A DNA stretch of 64,000 nt from Tachypleus tridentatus (taxonomy: Eukaryota > Arthropoda > Merostomata > Xiphosura > Limulidae): positions 26,280,400 through 26,344,399 of the forward strand of contig NC_134828.1 in NCBI RefSeq assembly GCF_004210375.1, read 5' to 3'. The notes beneath the pieces were generated by a model that saw only the letters and a program-made list of their open reading frames with translations, was not told the origin of the DNA and ran no database searches. Made by a program: the position numbers and the translations under genes. Below, piece by piece: positions 12,725-24,470 of the stretch; the first letter of the stretch is position 1, and each line of letters starts with the position of its first letter.

Positions 12725-12997
12725 GTTTGATTTTGAATTTCGCGCAAAGCTACTCGAGGGCTATCTGCGCTAGCCGTCCCTAATTTAGCAGTGTAAGACT
12801 AGTGGGTAGGCAGCTTGTCATTACCACCCACCGCCAACTCTTGGGCTACTCTTTTACCAACGAATAGTGGGATTGACCGTCGCATTATAACGCCCCCACA
12901 GCTGAAAGGGCGAGCATGTTTGGTGCGACGAGGATTCGAACCCGTGATTCTCAGATTACGAGTCGAACGCTTTAACCCACCTGGTCATGCCGGGCCT
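12725..12997 (-). mobile_element. SINE family A, full-length with target-site duplication
   Basis: Reverse-orientation copy. The flanks gaccagacga (12712-12721) and gaccaaacga (12998-13007) form a convincing imperfect target-site duplication. The 66-codon ORF inside it (12815-13015) is a by-product of the element. Confidence 0.92.
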
Positions 12998-13139
12998 GAC
13001 CAAACGAAGAGTTAACATAAGGTTCTCAACTCGGAATCAGAGAACCTTCTCTTCTAATGTAATCTTTCATTCGTGAAAATCCTGATGTCCTTACAAATCG
13101 TAATTATTTCTGTTCTAAGCAATCATAGGACAACAGAGG

Positions 13140-13282
13140 ACTCTGGTTGAGTAATACTAAATTAACATTACATGTTTTAGATCCTGTAATACTAATTTAC
13201 CCTTATTTGTTTTACATACAATATTAAATTACCATTACTTGTTTTACATAGAATTTTTCTACCATTACTTGTTTTACATCCA
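13140..13282. repeat. ~35-40-bp degenerate tandem repeat, four copies
   Basis: Repeated words are aaattaccattac and ttgttttacat. Confidence 0.65.
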
Positions 13283-13977
13283 ATGACAGGAGCATGGTGT
13301 TGAATCAACAGCTATTAGCAAGTCGTGTAATTAATTAAGGCGCCACCTGTAATCTAACAGATGACAAAATTTGGTTCTCGCGCTTTTAAAGAAATATCAT
13401 GCAAAGTTAAAGGTTTGAGGATATTATTAAAATTTAAACCTCAGGTTGTAGTACTGTAACTTGGGTCAGTTTAAAATATAAATAACGCTGAAACCTGATG
13501 GAATAGAGTATTTCTTGGTTGTTTTTTTTTGGGGGGGGGGGAAGATACCCAAATATACATCCTACTAATGCTCTAGAAAACGTGCATGACGCATAGCTGT
13601 CTTACGAGGCTTGAACGAATCAGAAGAATTTTAAAAGCTCGTGCTTTTCTACGCCAACACATATGTTGATTTAACACGTCTCTAAGGCGTAAAATAACAA
13701 GGTATGTTTATAGAGCTAGGCTACAGGCAAGGTGGTTTCACTAGACCCACTCGATGTTAGTCAGTTGTGTTTAAATCTATACACTCAAATATATATATGT
13801 AGGCAAATCCGAGAAAGAAAATTCGTTTCTCCATGCAACCCTGTTATTTATCAAAATAATTTCTCATAAAGCGTTTCTAACCAACCAAACCACAACAACA
13901 ACAAAACACATAAAAATGTATTTTGTGTTATTAACCAACAATTTTAACTAAAATAAAACACTGTTTTCTGTTATTCA
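13283..13977. other. intergenic; homopolymer T/G tract
   Basis: At 13522-13541 there is a run of nine T followed by eleven G, a sequence that is both assembly-prone and potentially quadruplex-related. No gene is recognisable in the rest. Confidence 0.5.
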
Positions 13978-14090
13978 GTTTTATTATTAAGCACAGAGCT
14001 ACATAATGGACTATTTATGCCTACCACGGATATCGAGACCAGGATGTGAACGTTATAAATCTTACCGTTGAGCCACTTGGAAGCAAAATT
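13978..14090 (-). mobile_element. SINE family B, decayed
   Basis: On the plus strand: aagcacagagctacataatgg, then taccacggatatcgagacc, then cttaccgttgagccacttgg. This is the reverse complement of the family B body and head. Confidence 0.7.
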
Positions 14091-14429
14091 TCAGAGTAAT
14101 AAAACAGTTTATGTTCGACTGTGAACAAACTTACTTTGCCGATACCTTATAAAAATTAATATAATTATCTGAGCCTGATCATTTTCACTGTTTCGCTGGA
14201 GATTTCCAAGAACGTGCTATGTTTTCCAAAAACTGTGATAGTTTCTTCAAGAGTGTTATTTTAAGATCACTTTCCAAGAGTGTGTTGTTTTTTTCAGAGT
14301 TTGTTTTCCTTAAGGATAATGTTATTTAAGAGAGAATTATTTTCAAACTCAAAAGAACTTTCTGCTGCCACTTTCGGTTTTAGTAAATGCTTTGTTTACT
14401 TGAACTTCAGAAAAAAGCCTTTACAATAG

Positions 14430-14508
14430 ATTCTCTGCCCCGCATGTATCGAAACCCGATTTCTAGCATTGTCTACCGACATACCGCTGTGTCACTGAGC
14501 ACTTATTA
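14430..14508 (-). mobile_element. SINE family B head fragment
   Basis: ccccgcatgtatcgaaaccc followed by gacataccgctgtgtcactg matches the reversed tRNA-like head of family B. The body is missing. Confidence 0.6.
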
Positions 14509-14756
14509 AGGCTAATGAAGAAACTATAAAGCGAAAGTTTAGTGTTCAGTTAAATAAAAACAAGAAGTTGCTGTTACTAGGTCGTTTAGTCCTAGTCAAG
14601 AAGTACTGTTTTATTGTCTTCGTAGAACGTTTCAAAATAATTATGAATGCATAATAACCTGATAAAGGTTTAGATAAATCTCAAAACATAGAAAATCATC
14701 GTTGTAAGATTAAAAAATTGGTAATTAGTTATAAAGAACAGCAGACTTAATCTCCA

Positions 14757-15090
14757 CAATATGGTGGTGGTTACTTATACAGGACTGTCTACTGTATTCC
14801 TACAAAGTGATGGTGGTTAAATTACACATATTTACCGACCTAGTCTTGATAATGTGGTGGTGGTTACTTATACAGGACTGTCTACTTTATTCCCACAGTG
14901 TAATGGTAGTTAAATTACACATATTTACCAACCTAGTCCTGATAATATGGTGGTGGTTACTTATACATAACTGTCTACTTTATTCCCACAGTGTGATGGT
15001 GGTTAAATTACACAGATTTACTGACCTAATTTTGATAATGTGGTGGTGGTTACGTATACAGGACTGCCTTATTCTATACAATGTGGTAAT
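14757..15090. repeat. ~93-bp tandem repeat, about 3.5 copies
   Basis: Units contain gtggtggttacttatacagg, then actgtctact, then cacatatttac and acctagtc. It is adjacent to, and shares words with, the 46-bp array that follows, so the two may be related. The plus ORF (14807-15100) is a repeat by-product (period 93 = 3 x 31). Confidence 0.85.
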
Positions 15091-15109
15091 CAGTGATTAG
15101 GTACAGTTG

Positions 15110-15940
15110 CCAACTGCGTCCCTACATTATGGTGGTAATTAATTGCATAGAATTACCTGTTTAATCCTCACAGTATGGTGGTAATTAATTATGTACATAG
15201 AAATGAGAACTTAGTCCTCACAATACAGTGGTCATTAATTACACAGGACTGCTTATTTAATCCTCACAAAGAGGTGGTGATTAATTACACAGGACTGCTT
15301 ATTTAATCCACACAAAGAGGTGGTGATTAATTACACAGGACTGCTTATTTAATCCACACAAAGAGATGGTGATTAATTACACAGGACTGCTGATTTAATC
15401 CACACAAAGAGGTGGTGATTAATTACACAGGACTGCTTATTTAATCCACACAAAGAGGTGGTGATTAATTACACAGAACTGCTTATTTAATCCACATAAA
15501 GAGGTGGTGATTAATTACACAGGACTGCTTATTTAATCCACACAAAGAGGTGGTGATTAATTACACAGGACTGCTTATTTAATCCCCACAAGAAGGTGGT
15601 CATTAATTACACAGGACTGCTTATTTAATCCACACAAAGAGGTGGTCATTAATTACACAGGACTGCTTATTTAATCCACACAAAGAGGTGGTCATTAATT
15701 ACACAGGACTGCTTATTTAATCCCCACAAAGAGGTGGTGATTAATTACACAGGACTGCTTATTTAATCCACACAAAGAGGTGGTGATTAATTACACAGGA
15801 CTGCTTATTTAATCCACACAAGAAGGTGGTGATTAATTACACACGACTGCTTATTTAATCCACACAAGAAAGTGGTGATTAATTACACAGGACTGCTTAT
15901 TTAATCCACACAAGAAAGTGGTGATTAATTATTTAATCCC
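15110..15940. repeat. 46-bp tandem array, about 18 copies
   Basis: The unit is cacaaagaggtggtgattaa plus ttacacaggactgcttattt plus aatcca. Copies in the centre are close to identical and the first few and last are diverged. Confidence 0.93.
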
Positions 15941-16720
15941 CATACTTTAAAATCAATAACCACATGTGTTTATAATTTAGCGCAAAAATTACACGCTCTC
16001 CAACCAATCAACGACAACATTTTCTGCCCATCGTTACATTTTTTATGATAATAGCTCTAATCACACCTCCAGAATGAAGCATATAAACAGCTGCTATTCT
16101 GTGAAAGTAAGTCCTACCTCCTGTTAATAAATAAATCATTCGCTGTATAATCCCTGTCGCTCATGAAGTGACGCCGATATTAATTAGAACGTAGGTTGTT
16201 GTTTATATAGATGCTCTGACGGAGGGAGTAAACCCCACAAGGAGAAGTCTTATAATGGATTAAGAGTAACCCGCTGTACAGCTGAAACTATTTGTTTTCT
16301 CGGCTGTATTCGTTGTCAACGGTTTAACCTACAAACAGATCAATCCGATCTGATGAGCTCTCTGCTGTATTATAATAAGAATTCTTACGAAAAGTAAGGT
16401 AATATTATTCAGTGTTTTTAGGCTTTCCGCTTTCGATTTATAATGTTATAACCGATGTCAAAAATTGTGAAACATGGCCAGACTTCAGAGGAGATATTAA
16501 TTCCTGGAGAGAAGAAAGTGCTTAATATCACGAAGTCTAGTGACCTTTTCTGCCTTACCTCACAACAAAGAATGGAATAATTCTACACTGAACTTTACAT
16601 TGTTTAAACTGACACTTTATACTTACAATAATGTGGTTCTTTGGGATTAGGTGAGACTTAATACAAAGTTTCTTAGTTTCAGAGTAACCATATAAACAAC
16701 ACAAAGAAATACTTGAGTCC
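15941..16720. other. intergenic, no gene supported
   Basis: Unique sequence with scattered short ORFs lacking any family resemblance. Confidence 0.4.
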
Positions 16721-16721
16721 A

Positions 16722-16881
16722 GCCAGACTTGGAGCCAGAGGAAAATAGGGCTGCTGAACAGCACACACTTCTAACAGTGGAGTTACTCAGAGAACAAAAT
16801 ATCAAACAAGTCCTTAAAGAACGTCGGTTAGACACTTCACTACTCGTACACAAACTAAATTCGCTGAATTATGAAACCTAA
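16722..16881 (+). other. short open frame running into a repeat array, unrecognised
   Basis: The plus frame starting just after a tga at about 16719 is open for about 54 codons. It reads as acidic, leucine-rich, helix-prone sequence (for example LEPEENRAAEQHTLLTVELL) and stops inside the first copy of the 83-bp repeat that follows. The composition looks more protein-like than the surroundings, but there is no start codon and no homologue I recognise. It could be an exon relic or chance. Confidence 0.2.
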
Positions 16882-17180
16882 TAATTCTTAAAGAACATCA
16901 TTACAGACTTCATTATTATTAAACAGGTATTGAAAATAAACTCGCTGGATTCTGTAACCTAACAATTATTAAAGAACGTATATTACAGACTCCACTGTTG
17001 TTACACAAGTGATGAAACTAAACTCGCTCAATACTGTAACCTAACAATTATTAATAATGTCTGTTACAGACTTTACTGTTGTTACATAAGTGTTGACACT
17101 AAACTCTATGAATTATATAAGCTAAAATTATTAATAATGTCTGTTACAGACTTTACTATTGTTACACAAGTGTTAATATA
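16812..17180. repeat. ~83-bp tandem repeat, left block
   Basis: About 4.5 units containing aaactcgctgaatt, taacctaacaattattaa, agaacgt and ttacagacttcactattg. The same unit reappears at 19290-19443 and in decayed form near 18785-18860, so the array has been split. Confidence 0.85.
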
Positions 17181-19289
17181 AATCTCGCTGAATTAAGAAA
17201 CATAAGGATTACAGCATTGACCAAAATTATTACATAATGTTCCATATTAGTGTTATTGTCGTAGAGTTGTTATTGAGTGAACATCCGAGTAGTAATATAG
17301 AAGATAGCGTATGATCAGACAAACATGTACAGCTGTTATTATGGTCTGCTTAAGTTGTTTTGGGTACTTGTTTTTCAAAACTCACATATCCACCTGTTTT
17401 GTATCAAATGATGTACTTTTGGTATAATCTTTTTCGAAACAAATCAACTCTTTGTTCAGAACCTTTCTTTGTACTTAATGTAGAGCTCTGCTTCGTCACG
17501 TGCCACAAATGATAAGATGTCAAGTTGTTCGACTGTCTACAAACAGTATGAAGTAAATAGACGTTGACAGAACAGTAGGGCACATCCATTCTACTGTACA
17601 CAAAATCCTGCAACATCATCGGACAATACGACATATTGTACCAGGAAAATCTACTGGTAAACACCGGAAAATACTCCCGAAATGATTGTGTTGTGGTCAG
17701 GTCAACACGTCGATGTCGAAAGAAGTCTTGCAACATTTTACGGGAGGAATGACATGAATACGTTCATTCCAGAAACAAACCTTGAATAGGAAACTGATCA
17801 AACAAGGTTATTTTGCAAGAAGGGCTATCTACAAATTCATGTTAACCATAACACATCACTGTCATTGTGTTACCTGGGCAAGACAGCATTCCAAGTTACA
17901 ATTAAGACCGTGGTAACATGTAATCTTTTCAGATATTTCTTGATTTCGGTTTGTTAAAACTGATGGCAGGAGTCTTGTTCGGCACTTGCCTAGAAAACAG
18001 ATGAGAGAAGACTGTCTTTCCCACATGGGACACACAGGAGGTGGCGCAGTACATGTTTAGGCAGCTATTCATCATGTTGGAAAAACTATTTTTCATATCC
18101 TTCAAGGTAACTTCAGTGGCGTCTCTTACAAGCGTCACATGAAGAAGATAGTTCTGCCATATGCTAGAGCAAGATCTGGCAATAATTTTATGTTCCAGTG
18201 CGTGCATTGTACAGGATTATCTCGACCAGGAGAACTTCATAAGAATGCCAGCAAATTATTCATATTCTAATCGCATTAACAACTATTGAGCAGAACTGAG
18301 CTCGAAAATTACTATCTGTAACCTTGAACCAACTACTGTAGCTGTGTTGCATCGCCTTTTAGTAATAAGTCGGGATGAAATCACGGTAGATAGCATTACT
18401 AACCTCATCGGTAGCATGCCACATCGCCACAATATGGAGTACCAAGCAAGTATTGAATGTTCAGTATGAACTGGTATAATGTTACAACACTGTTTATAAT
18501 AATTTGATGTTATATTTTACCGTTATATATGTTTTGTTGTGATATGTGAATTGTTTAATTACAAATCTTTCAACAACTGTCTGACAAAATTGTTTGCTGT
18601 TCTAATAAATCGCTTATGTTGCCCATAGAACCTATTTCTTTGGACAAACCACATATTTAGATATTTAATATAACAAACATTTCCCAGTTTGACAGCGCTA
18701 AGTGTATTTACGTTATTATTTAATAATATTATTATTATTTGTTACAAACTATGCATCTATTTAGGCCCAGACACTATGAAAGAATACATATGACAGACTT
18801 CACTAACTCTACAAATGTTAAAATCTAAACGTGTTAAATTATGTAAACCAACGATTACACTGCACAACAATTTTTGTGAAAAGTTTTTGCCGATTGTGAC
18901 TGGTACCTGGTGGGTATGCACAAATATAGTTTTGGTTTTGTTTCATCACGTAGGAACTCTAAGAAATAGACAGTTAACTGTTTACCGGCAATAACGTATT
19001 TAATTGACTTTATGTTTCTAATACGCTATTAAGTTCAACAGAATTAAGTGTTTTAATCCTGATTTTCGTTTGTATTCAATGTCCTGTGCATCACGTTGCA
19101 GTGTCCAAGAGTAGTCAGCAAGCATTGACGGATTCCAGTTGCCCTGATATCGTTTTTCCATCGTAGCAAAACTGAAGATTTCGATAAAACGGTACGTGAT
19201 GCGCAAATTTGGATGTGATTTTCGTGATCAGCAGCCAAAAAATCTACAAGGAACAACAGTGTTCAAGAAGCAAAATCTTTGTTGTGCAG
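17181..19289 (-). other. 2-kb block interrupting the 83-bp array; minus-strand ORF relics, unrecognised
   Basis: This block separates two parts of one tandem array. On the minus strand it carries three coding-like pieces. 18207-17929 (92 codons) and 17736-17404 (110 codons) are in the same frame, separated by stops. 19206-19018 contains the segment WNPSMLADYSWTLQRDAQ, which resembles a short motif I associate with transposon-derived proteins, a weak recollection. I cannot name the family. A decayed mobile element inserted into the array is the simplest reading; a genuine host gene with introns is possible. Confidence 0.3.
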
Positions 19290-19443
19290 TGATATCAAAA
19301 ACCACCTGCTACAGACTTTGCTATTGTTTGTTACACAAGTGTTGAAACTAAACTCGCTGAATACCGTAACCTAACAATTATTAAAGAATGGCTTTTACAG
19401 ACTTCACTATTGTTAGACAAGCATTGGCACTAAATTTGCCGAT
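19290..19443. repeat. 83-bp tandem repeat, right block
   Basis: Contains agactttgctattgtttgtt, then acacaagtgttgaaactaaa, ctcgctgaata and cctaacaattattaaagaat, the same unit as 16812-17180. It is followed by a SINE and then a residual half unit (aacttgccgaattctgttgc). Confidence 0.85.
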
Positions 19444-19718
19444 TTGTTTGTTTGTTGAATTTCGCACAGAGCTACACGAGGTCTATCTGCACCAGCCGTC
19501 CCTAATTTAGCAGTGTAAGATTAGAGGGAAAGCAGTTAGTCCTGACCACCCACCGTCAACTTTTGGGCTACTCTTTTACCAACGAATATTGAGATTGACC
19601 GTAATATTATAACGTCTCCACGGCTGAAAAGGGTGAGCGTGTTTGATGTAACAGGAATTCGAACCAACGACGCTCAGATTACGAATCGAACGCCCTAACC
19701 ACCTGGCCATGCTTAGCC
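19443..19718 (-). mobile_element. SINE family A with target-site duplication
   Basis: Reverse-orientation copy, moderately diverged. The flanks taaatttgccga (19431-19442) and taaacttgccga (19719-19730) are a 12-bp imperfect target-site duplication, cut from the 83-bp repeat. Confidence 0.92.
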
Positions 19719-19730
19719 TAAACTTGCCGA

Positions 19731-20317
19731 ATTCTGTTGCTTAACTTTTTTTTTTTTTAATCTATTATGACGTCACCAGTGCCACACAAGTGATGTAGTT
19801 TTAGTCCTGTAGTTCGATCGATATTTATACATATTGAACAACATTTTCTTAAAGTACGTCTGATAAAGAGAACGGATTTGAAGCATGCATCACCACGGGC
19901 AATATTCACATTTATTATTTGCGACGTTGTTTAAGTAATATTATTTATTCAAACTGAGTATTTCCGAGTAATCATTAGTGACGTTGTTTGATTACTATTG
20001 TCACTGTTTCCATGTGCCCCCCTACCGGCGTTGTTTAATTAACATCTTTATATACAGTGCTTAATTTCATTACTACTGAAAATTTATACTAATGTTAATG
20101 TTCTGGATATTTAGATTTATTACTACTTTTATTAGTTAATAAACGTTATCACTGACAGTTTGTAAATGTCGATATTGTTCCACTAATGTGTTACAACTAA
20201 CACTGTGTGTTTATTAACAAATGTTTAAATTAAGATTGTTGTTAATACCGACACTCTTTCGTGTGGAATTTGTTGTTTTCTGTCTAACTAGTGACAACAT
20301 TCTGAATAAAAACTCAC
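19731..20317. other. downstream of the signal-peptide exon; no second exon recognised
   Basis: AT-rich sequence that would be the first intron of the minus-strand gene starting at 20386. I could not find a convincing downstream coding exon here. Confidence 0.35.
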
Positions 20318-20386
20318 CAACTTCCACGCATCAGCAGTTATAACTAGAACTGTAAGAACCAGCAATGGGATAAAGACAACTTTCAT
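20318..20386 (-). CDS. first coding exon of a secreted protein (signal peptide), partial
   Basis: On the minus strand an ATG at 20386-20384 opens a 23-codon segment with a textbook signal peptide: MK, then a hydrophobic core (VVFIPLLVLTVLVI), then a small-residue cleavage region (TADA) before WKL. The segment ends exactly at codon 23 with a strong GTGAGT donor (plus strand 20312-20317), giving a phase 0 exon. The coincidence of ATG, signal peptide and donor makes a real first exon likely. The rest of the protein is not recognised in the window, so its function is unknown. A secreted peptide or enzyme is the general expectation. Confidence 0.6.
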
Positions 20387-20700
20387 CTTTGTGGATAGGA
20401 ACAGACAGCGTCTTCCTAGCAGCAAATCCTTAAGATCTGAACAGAGTGTGGATCTGTATCCAAACTTACCTTAATCTCGAAACCAATGCCGTTGTCTGGC
20501 TCTTCGAGATCGCTGATTGGCTTATCATGTCGAAACGCCACCTCTTGGAGAAGTAAAGCTGTAACTTTTTCCTTATGGATGTGAAGTTATTCAGACCACA
20601 AAGTGAACTGTTTGTTCCTTTTAAGGAAGCTCGCTAAATCGAATGTTTACTTACGATTTGTAGCTAAAGGACTTTCCTACTTTTATTTAATGCTAGCTGA
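20387..20700 (-). promoter_or_regulatory. probable 5' UTR/promoter region of the minus-strand secreted-protein gene
   Basis: Upstream (higher coordinates) of the ATG at 20386. An additional strong GTAAGT donor-like motif lies on the minus strand at about 20463-20468 (plus strand aaacttacctt), suggesting a non-coding first exon or an alternative transcript. A minus-strand TA-rich word (attaaataaaag) lies near 20680. Positions of a start site or TATA box are not resolvable by eye. Confidence 0.3.
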
Positions 20701-21162
20701 ATTATTCGTTTCCTGCACAGGTCTACAAGGTATTTGAAACATGTATTTAAAACACGATGAAATTACCTTTAAAAATTTATTTAAAACGTTCGTATTTCGT
20801 GTCATTTTAATTTTTAATTTAAACTTTTGATTTTCAAACCAAAAATAATAAAATCTAAATTAAAGCTCGTTGATAGACCATAGCAGCTGTTGTTTCTTCT
20901 TCTAACAGTGTAAATAGGTTTTGATTAGATTCAATAACAATACATGTGAAAAACAAGGATGGTTTAGGAACAATCCAGTAACCTTTAATGTTACCTCATT
21001 TGTCTGGAATAGCAGTGTAGTTGTTTAATTGTCTCGAAACGTTCCAACATTAACTTACGAAGTTTCTGAATTAAACCGTTTGTTTTTATACCATCAAAGT
21101 AATTAAAACAGAGAAAATAATAATAAACTACAAATTAGCATGTATGTATTCAACATAAACAG
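20701..21162. other. intergenic, nothing seen
   Basis: AT-rich unique sequence without repeats or coding signal. Confidence 0.4.
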
Positions 21163-21430
21163 GACCCGGCGTGGTTAAGGCACGGGACTCATAATCCTAG
21201 AGTTCGCGGGTTTGAACCCCATCACACCAAACATGCTCGCATTTTGAGCCGTGAGGGCGTTATAATGTGACGGCCAATCCCACTATTCGTTGGTAAAAGA
21301 GTAGCCCAAGAGTTGGCGGTGGATGGTGATGACTAGCTGCCTTTCCTCTAGTCTTACACTGCTAAATAAGGGACGGCTAGTGCTGATAGCCCTCGTGTAG
21401 CTTTGCGCTAAATTCAAAACAAACCAAACC
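21163..21430 (+). mobile_element. SINE family A, full-length
   Basis: Head gacccggcgtggttaagg, B-box-like gggtttgaacccca, complete body, tail gcgctaaattcaaaacaaac. The 89-codon minus ORF over it is a by-product. Confidence 0.92.
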
Positions 21431-21764
21431 CTTTTGTAAATATTGCCCAAGGAGACTTTGAGATATACCCAACATTTATTTTTAGAAATGTATCGTACCA
21501 CTGTCATCAAGTTTATAAACGCAAAGGGATACAATAATTCTGTGGGAAGCAAGTGCTACAAGTACAACATAGTGTTGTAAGAATAGGATGTGTCAGCTGT
21601 GTTAATCTTCATCATGTCGACACTTAGGCAACTTCTAATGGTACTTGAAATATAACTACCTCTGTAAGTGGCCAGTACCTTAGGGAAGTCTTTGCTTACG
21701 TCACTCTTTATCTATCCTGCTGAGCATACAGAAGTATCGTGCATGAAATCAAAAACTTCCTGCT

Positions 21765-22003
21765 TCATTCATAGCCTCGTGGTTAGGACGCTTGTCTCGC
21801 AGTCTGAGGTTACGAATTCAAATCCCGTCACTGAACATGCTCTCCCTTTCAGACGTGAGATTGTTATTATGTGATAATTAATCGCACTTATCTTTGGTGA
21901 AATACTAGCCCATGAGTTGACAGTGGGCGATGTTTTTCCACTCTATAACTTCTAAATTAGTGATGGTTTGCGTAAAAAGTCCTCAAGTAACTTTGCGCGA
22001 AAT
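21765..22003 (+). mobile_element. diverged SINE related to family A
   Basis: The tRNA-like head differs from standard family A (gcctcgtggttaggacgc, then tctgaggttacgaattcaaa), but the body and tail follow the same plan (tttggtgaaatactagccc, ...gatggtttgcgt, tttgcgcgaaatt). Either an old copy or a subfamily with another tRNA head. Confidence 0.75.
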
Positions 22004-22074
22004 TAAAAAAAAAAATGTTTATTTACTCAATTTTGTTTAGCTTCTGATATTAAAATTTTCATTAACTTAAATTT

Positions 22075-22680
22075 ACAACCACATGTCATCTTACTTCCTT
22101 ACTCACTTCTTATACCCTTAATCTTACACCCATATGACATCTTACTTCCTTACTCACTTCTTATACCCTTAATCTTACACCCATATGACATCTTACTTCC
22201 TTCACTCACTTCTTATATCCTTGATCTTACACCCATATGTCATCTTACTTCCTTACTCACTTCTTATACCCATGATCTTACACCCATATGTCATCTTGCT
22301 TCCTTACTTCAGCTTCTTATGCCATCTCTTTAATCTTACGCCCATATGTCATCTTGCTTCCTTACTCCACTTCTTGCCATTGATCTTACGCCCGTATGTC
22401 CATCTTGGCTTCTTATACTCACTTCTATGCCCGTATCTTTTGAACCATATGACGTCTTGGCTCACTCACTTCTTATATCGTTAATCTTACAATGAAATGA
22501 CATCTTGGCTTTTGCTCACTTCTTATATCCTTAATTTTACACCCAAACGACATCTTACTTTCTTACTTACTTCGTATATCCTTAATTTTACACCCAAACA
22601 ACACCTTACTTTCTTACTTACTTCTTATATCATTAATCTTACAACCATATGACATCTTACTTTTTTACTCACTTGTTATG
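22075..22680. repeat. ~50-bp degenerate tandem repeat, about 12 copies
   Basis: Units of catatgacatcttacttcct, then tactcacttcttatac, then ccttaatcttacaccc. The left four copies are nearly identical and the rest have indels. The plus ORF at 22185-22484 is a by-product. Confidence 0.88.
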
Positions 22681-23084
22681 TAATGTGAAAAGTGTTCCAC
22701 TAGATACCTCCCCCTCACAAAGAGAATTAATTACTGCGATTAAAATCTTCCGATAAATACTTCCCTTCAGAAACTTCCAAAACAGAATTATTTAACATGA
22801 TGAAAGTGTTCCAACAAGCACTTTTCTTCAGGCACTTCAAGAGTCTTGACCACAAACATTTTGTATGAGAAATCCGAGTCTGATAAAGAGAGAAGCTATT
22901 TTGTGGAATTTCACAGTACCTGAACATGATTTAACATCTTCTCCACAGTGAATAAAATTCGTGTGTCACATGTTAAAACAGGATATCACATCAGACAACA
23001 AAAGTCACTTCTTCCGTCGAACACGTTGGTTTTATGTTTGATATTTGCACGTGTGCAGGTTTGTTTGTCGTATATTAAAGAGTG
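22681..23084. other. intergenic, nothing supported
   Basis: A 66-codon minus ORF (22927-22727) overlaps it but shows no family resemblance or splice context. Confidence 0.35.
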
Positions 23085-23207
23085 TATTTGTGATTTTCTC
23101 ATACCAAAACCATAACGGGCTGTCTGTTGTTTCCACCGAGGAGAATCGAACCCCTGATTTTTGATTTGTAAATCTGAAGACTTACCGCTGTCCTAGTGGG
23201 AGACTTC
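23085..23207 (-). mobile_element. SINE family C
   Basis: Plus-strand words ccataacgggctgtctgttg, ccgaggagaatcgaacccct and gaagacttaccgctgtccta are shared with the other family C copies. The reversed B box lies in gaatcgaacccc. Confidence 0.8.
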
Positions 23208-23494
23208 TGTAGTAATACTAAAGATAAGACAGATGCAGGACAGTGGGATTAAAAGGGTAAATAATTCCTCGTGCAGCGCTATTTTCTTGTCATTGGTTAT
23301 TATTTGTCAATATCATTTTGTGCACGTGAATCAAAACAACATATCTTGGTCGTAGGTATACAAGATAGCTGAAGGTTTATTTGCATATTTTAACAAACTT
23401 AAACCATCGTGATATATAGACGCACATATTCTCGATTGCTGACAAAATATGCATAATTCTAATCCGTGCTATCTTGCTTCTATAGAGCATTGAG

Positions 23495-23560
23495 AAACCT
23501 TGACCGGAAGAAAGGAAGACTAACCACATTGCGGAAGCGGAAGCTCATCATTTCCGGTTG
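23495..23560. promoter_or_regulatory. cluster of ETS-type CCGGAA/CGGAAG words
   Basis: Within 60 bases there are accggaag (about 23502), gcggaagcggaag (about 23531) and the reverse word ttccgg (about 23552). Such clusters occur in housekeeping promoters, but no transcript start or adjacent gene could be identified. Confidence 0.2.
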
Positions 23561-23749
23561 TTTTGTAGGCTTAAGTGAAGACGGTAATAACTTAGAAGAT
23601 ATTTATGTTTAATTTCCGTTTCGAGAGAAAAAGGATGTTATATTATTATACGAAAATGAAACAGAGTTCAAATTAATTCTGTAATAAAACAAAGTCAAAA
23701 AAGAAGGTTTCGTAATGATAAAGGTTCGATTTTCCAGACGTATTTCTGG

Positions 23750-23850
23750 TTTGGGTTTTTTTTATTTCGCGCAAAGCTACACGAGGGCTATTTGCGCTAG
23801 CCGTTCCTAATTTAACAGTGTAAGACTAGGGGAAGCCAGCTAGTACCAGG
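23750..23850 (-). mobile_element. SINE family A, tail-side fragment
   Basis: tttcgcgcaaagctacacga followed by ctagccgttcctaatttaac and agccagctagta, then the match ends abruptly. This is a truncated reverse copy. Confidence 0.85.
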
Positions 23851-24470
23851 GCCTCCTCATATTTCTGTTAAATCTGAAAGATAATCGATAATCATAGTAG
23901 AAGCATTATTTAAATTTTTGAATTTCAGACAGTTATTCGAGTTTCTCAGCAGCCAAGTTTGGTTCATATGAATCAGTTTTGCTAAACACAAAATATGAAT
24001 TTGTTTACATGTCATTGTTAAAAAACTACTTCTTGTATTGCCCCTTCCTGTTTTATTTAATTATTTTGTAAATGCGTGTTCATACTTACGACAGAATTAA
24101 CATTGAAACATACAACAACGATTCTACCAACTGTAAGATCAACAGCTACGACTAAATCCTGAATTAATTAGTGTAGATTAAGCATGCAAATTAAGTAGGC
24201 GGGAACTTCAAAGGAAACATTTATTCAGATACTGTCCAGAATTAACCAATCAAACAGTTTTATAATGAATCGTTTGGTTCTGCAAGGTTCCAAAGAGAAC
24301 TTTCTATTGGTAAAACGATCAGTTTAAGTCGGGTGTAAAAACAAATTATAAGTAGCGCGTCTTGTAACTGGCATGTGTTATGTACACGCTGGGTGTATCA
24401 GAATATCTTTATCCATACGTTGGTCATGTTACACAATATGAATGAAAAGCTAAATTGAGATAGTACTTAT
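23851..24470. other. intergenic, nothing seen
   Basis: AT-rich unique sequence. Confidence 0.4.

Noticed and set aside
12815..13015. 66-codon ORF
   Set aside because: Inside a SINE copy, read through its tRNA-derived part.
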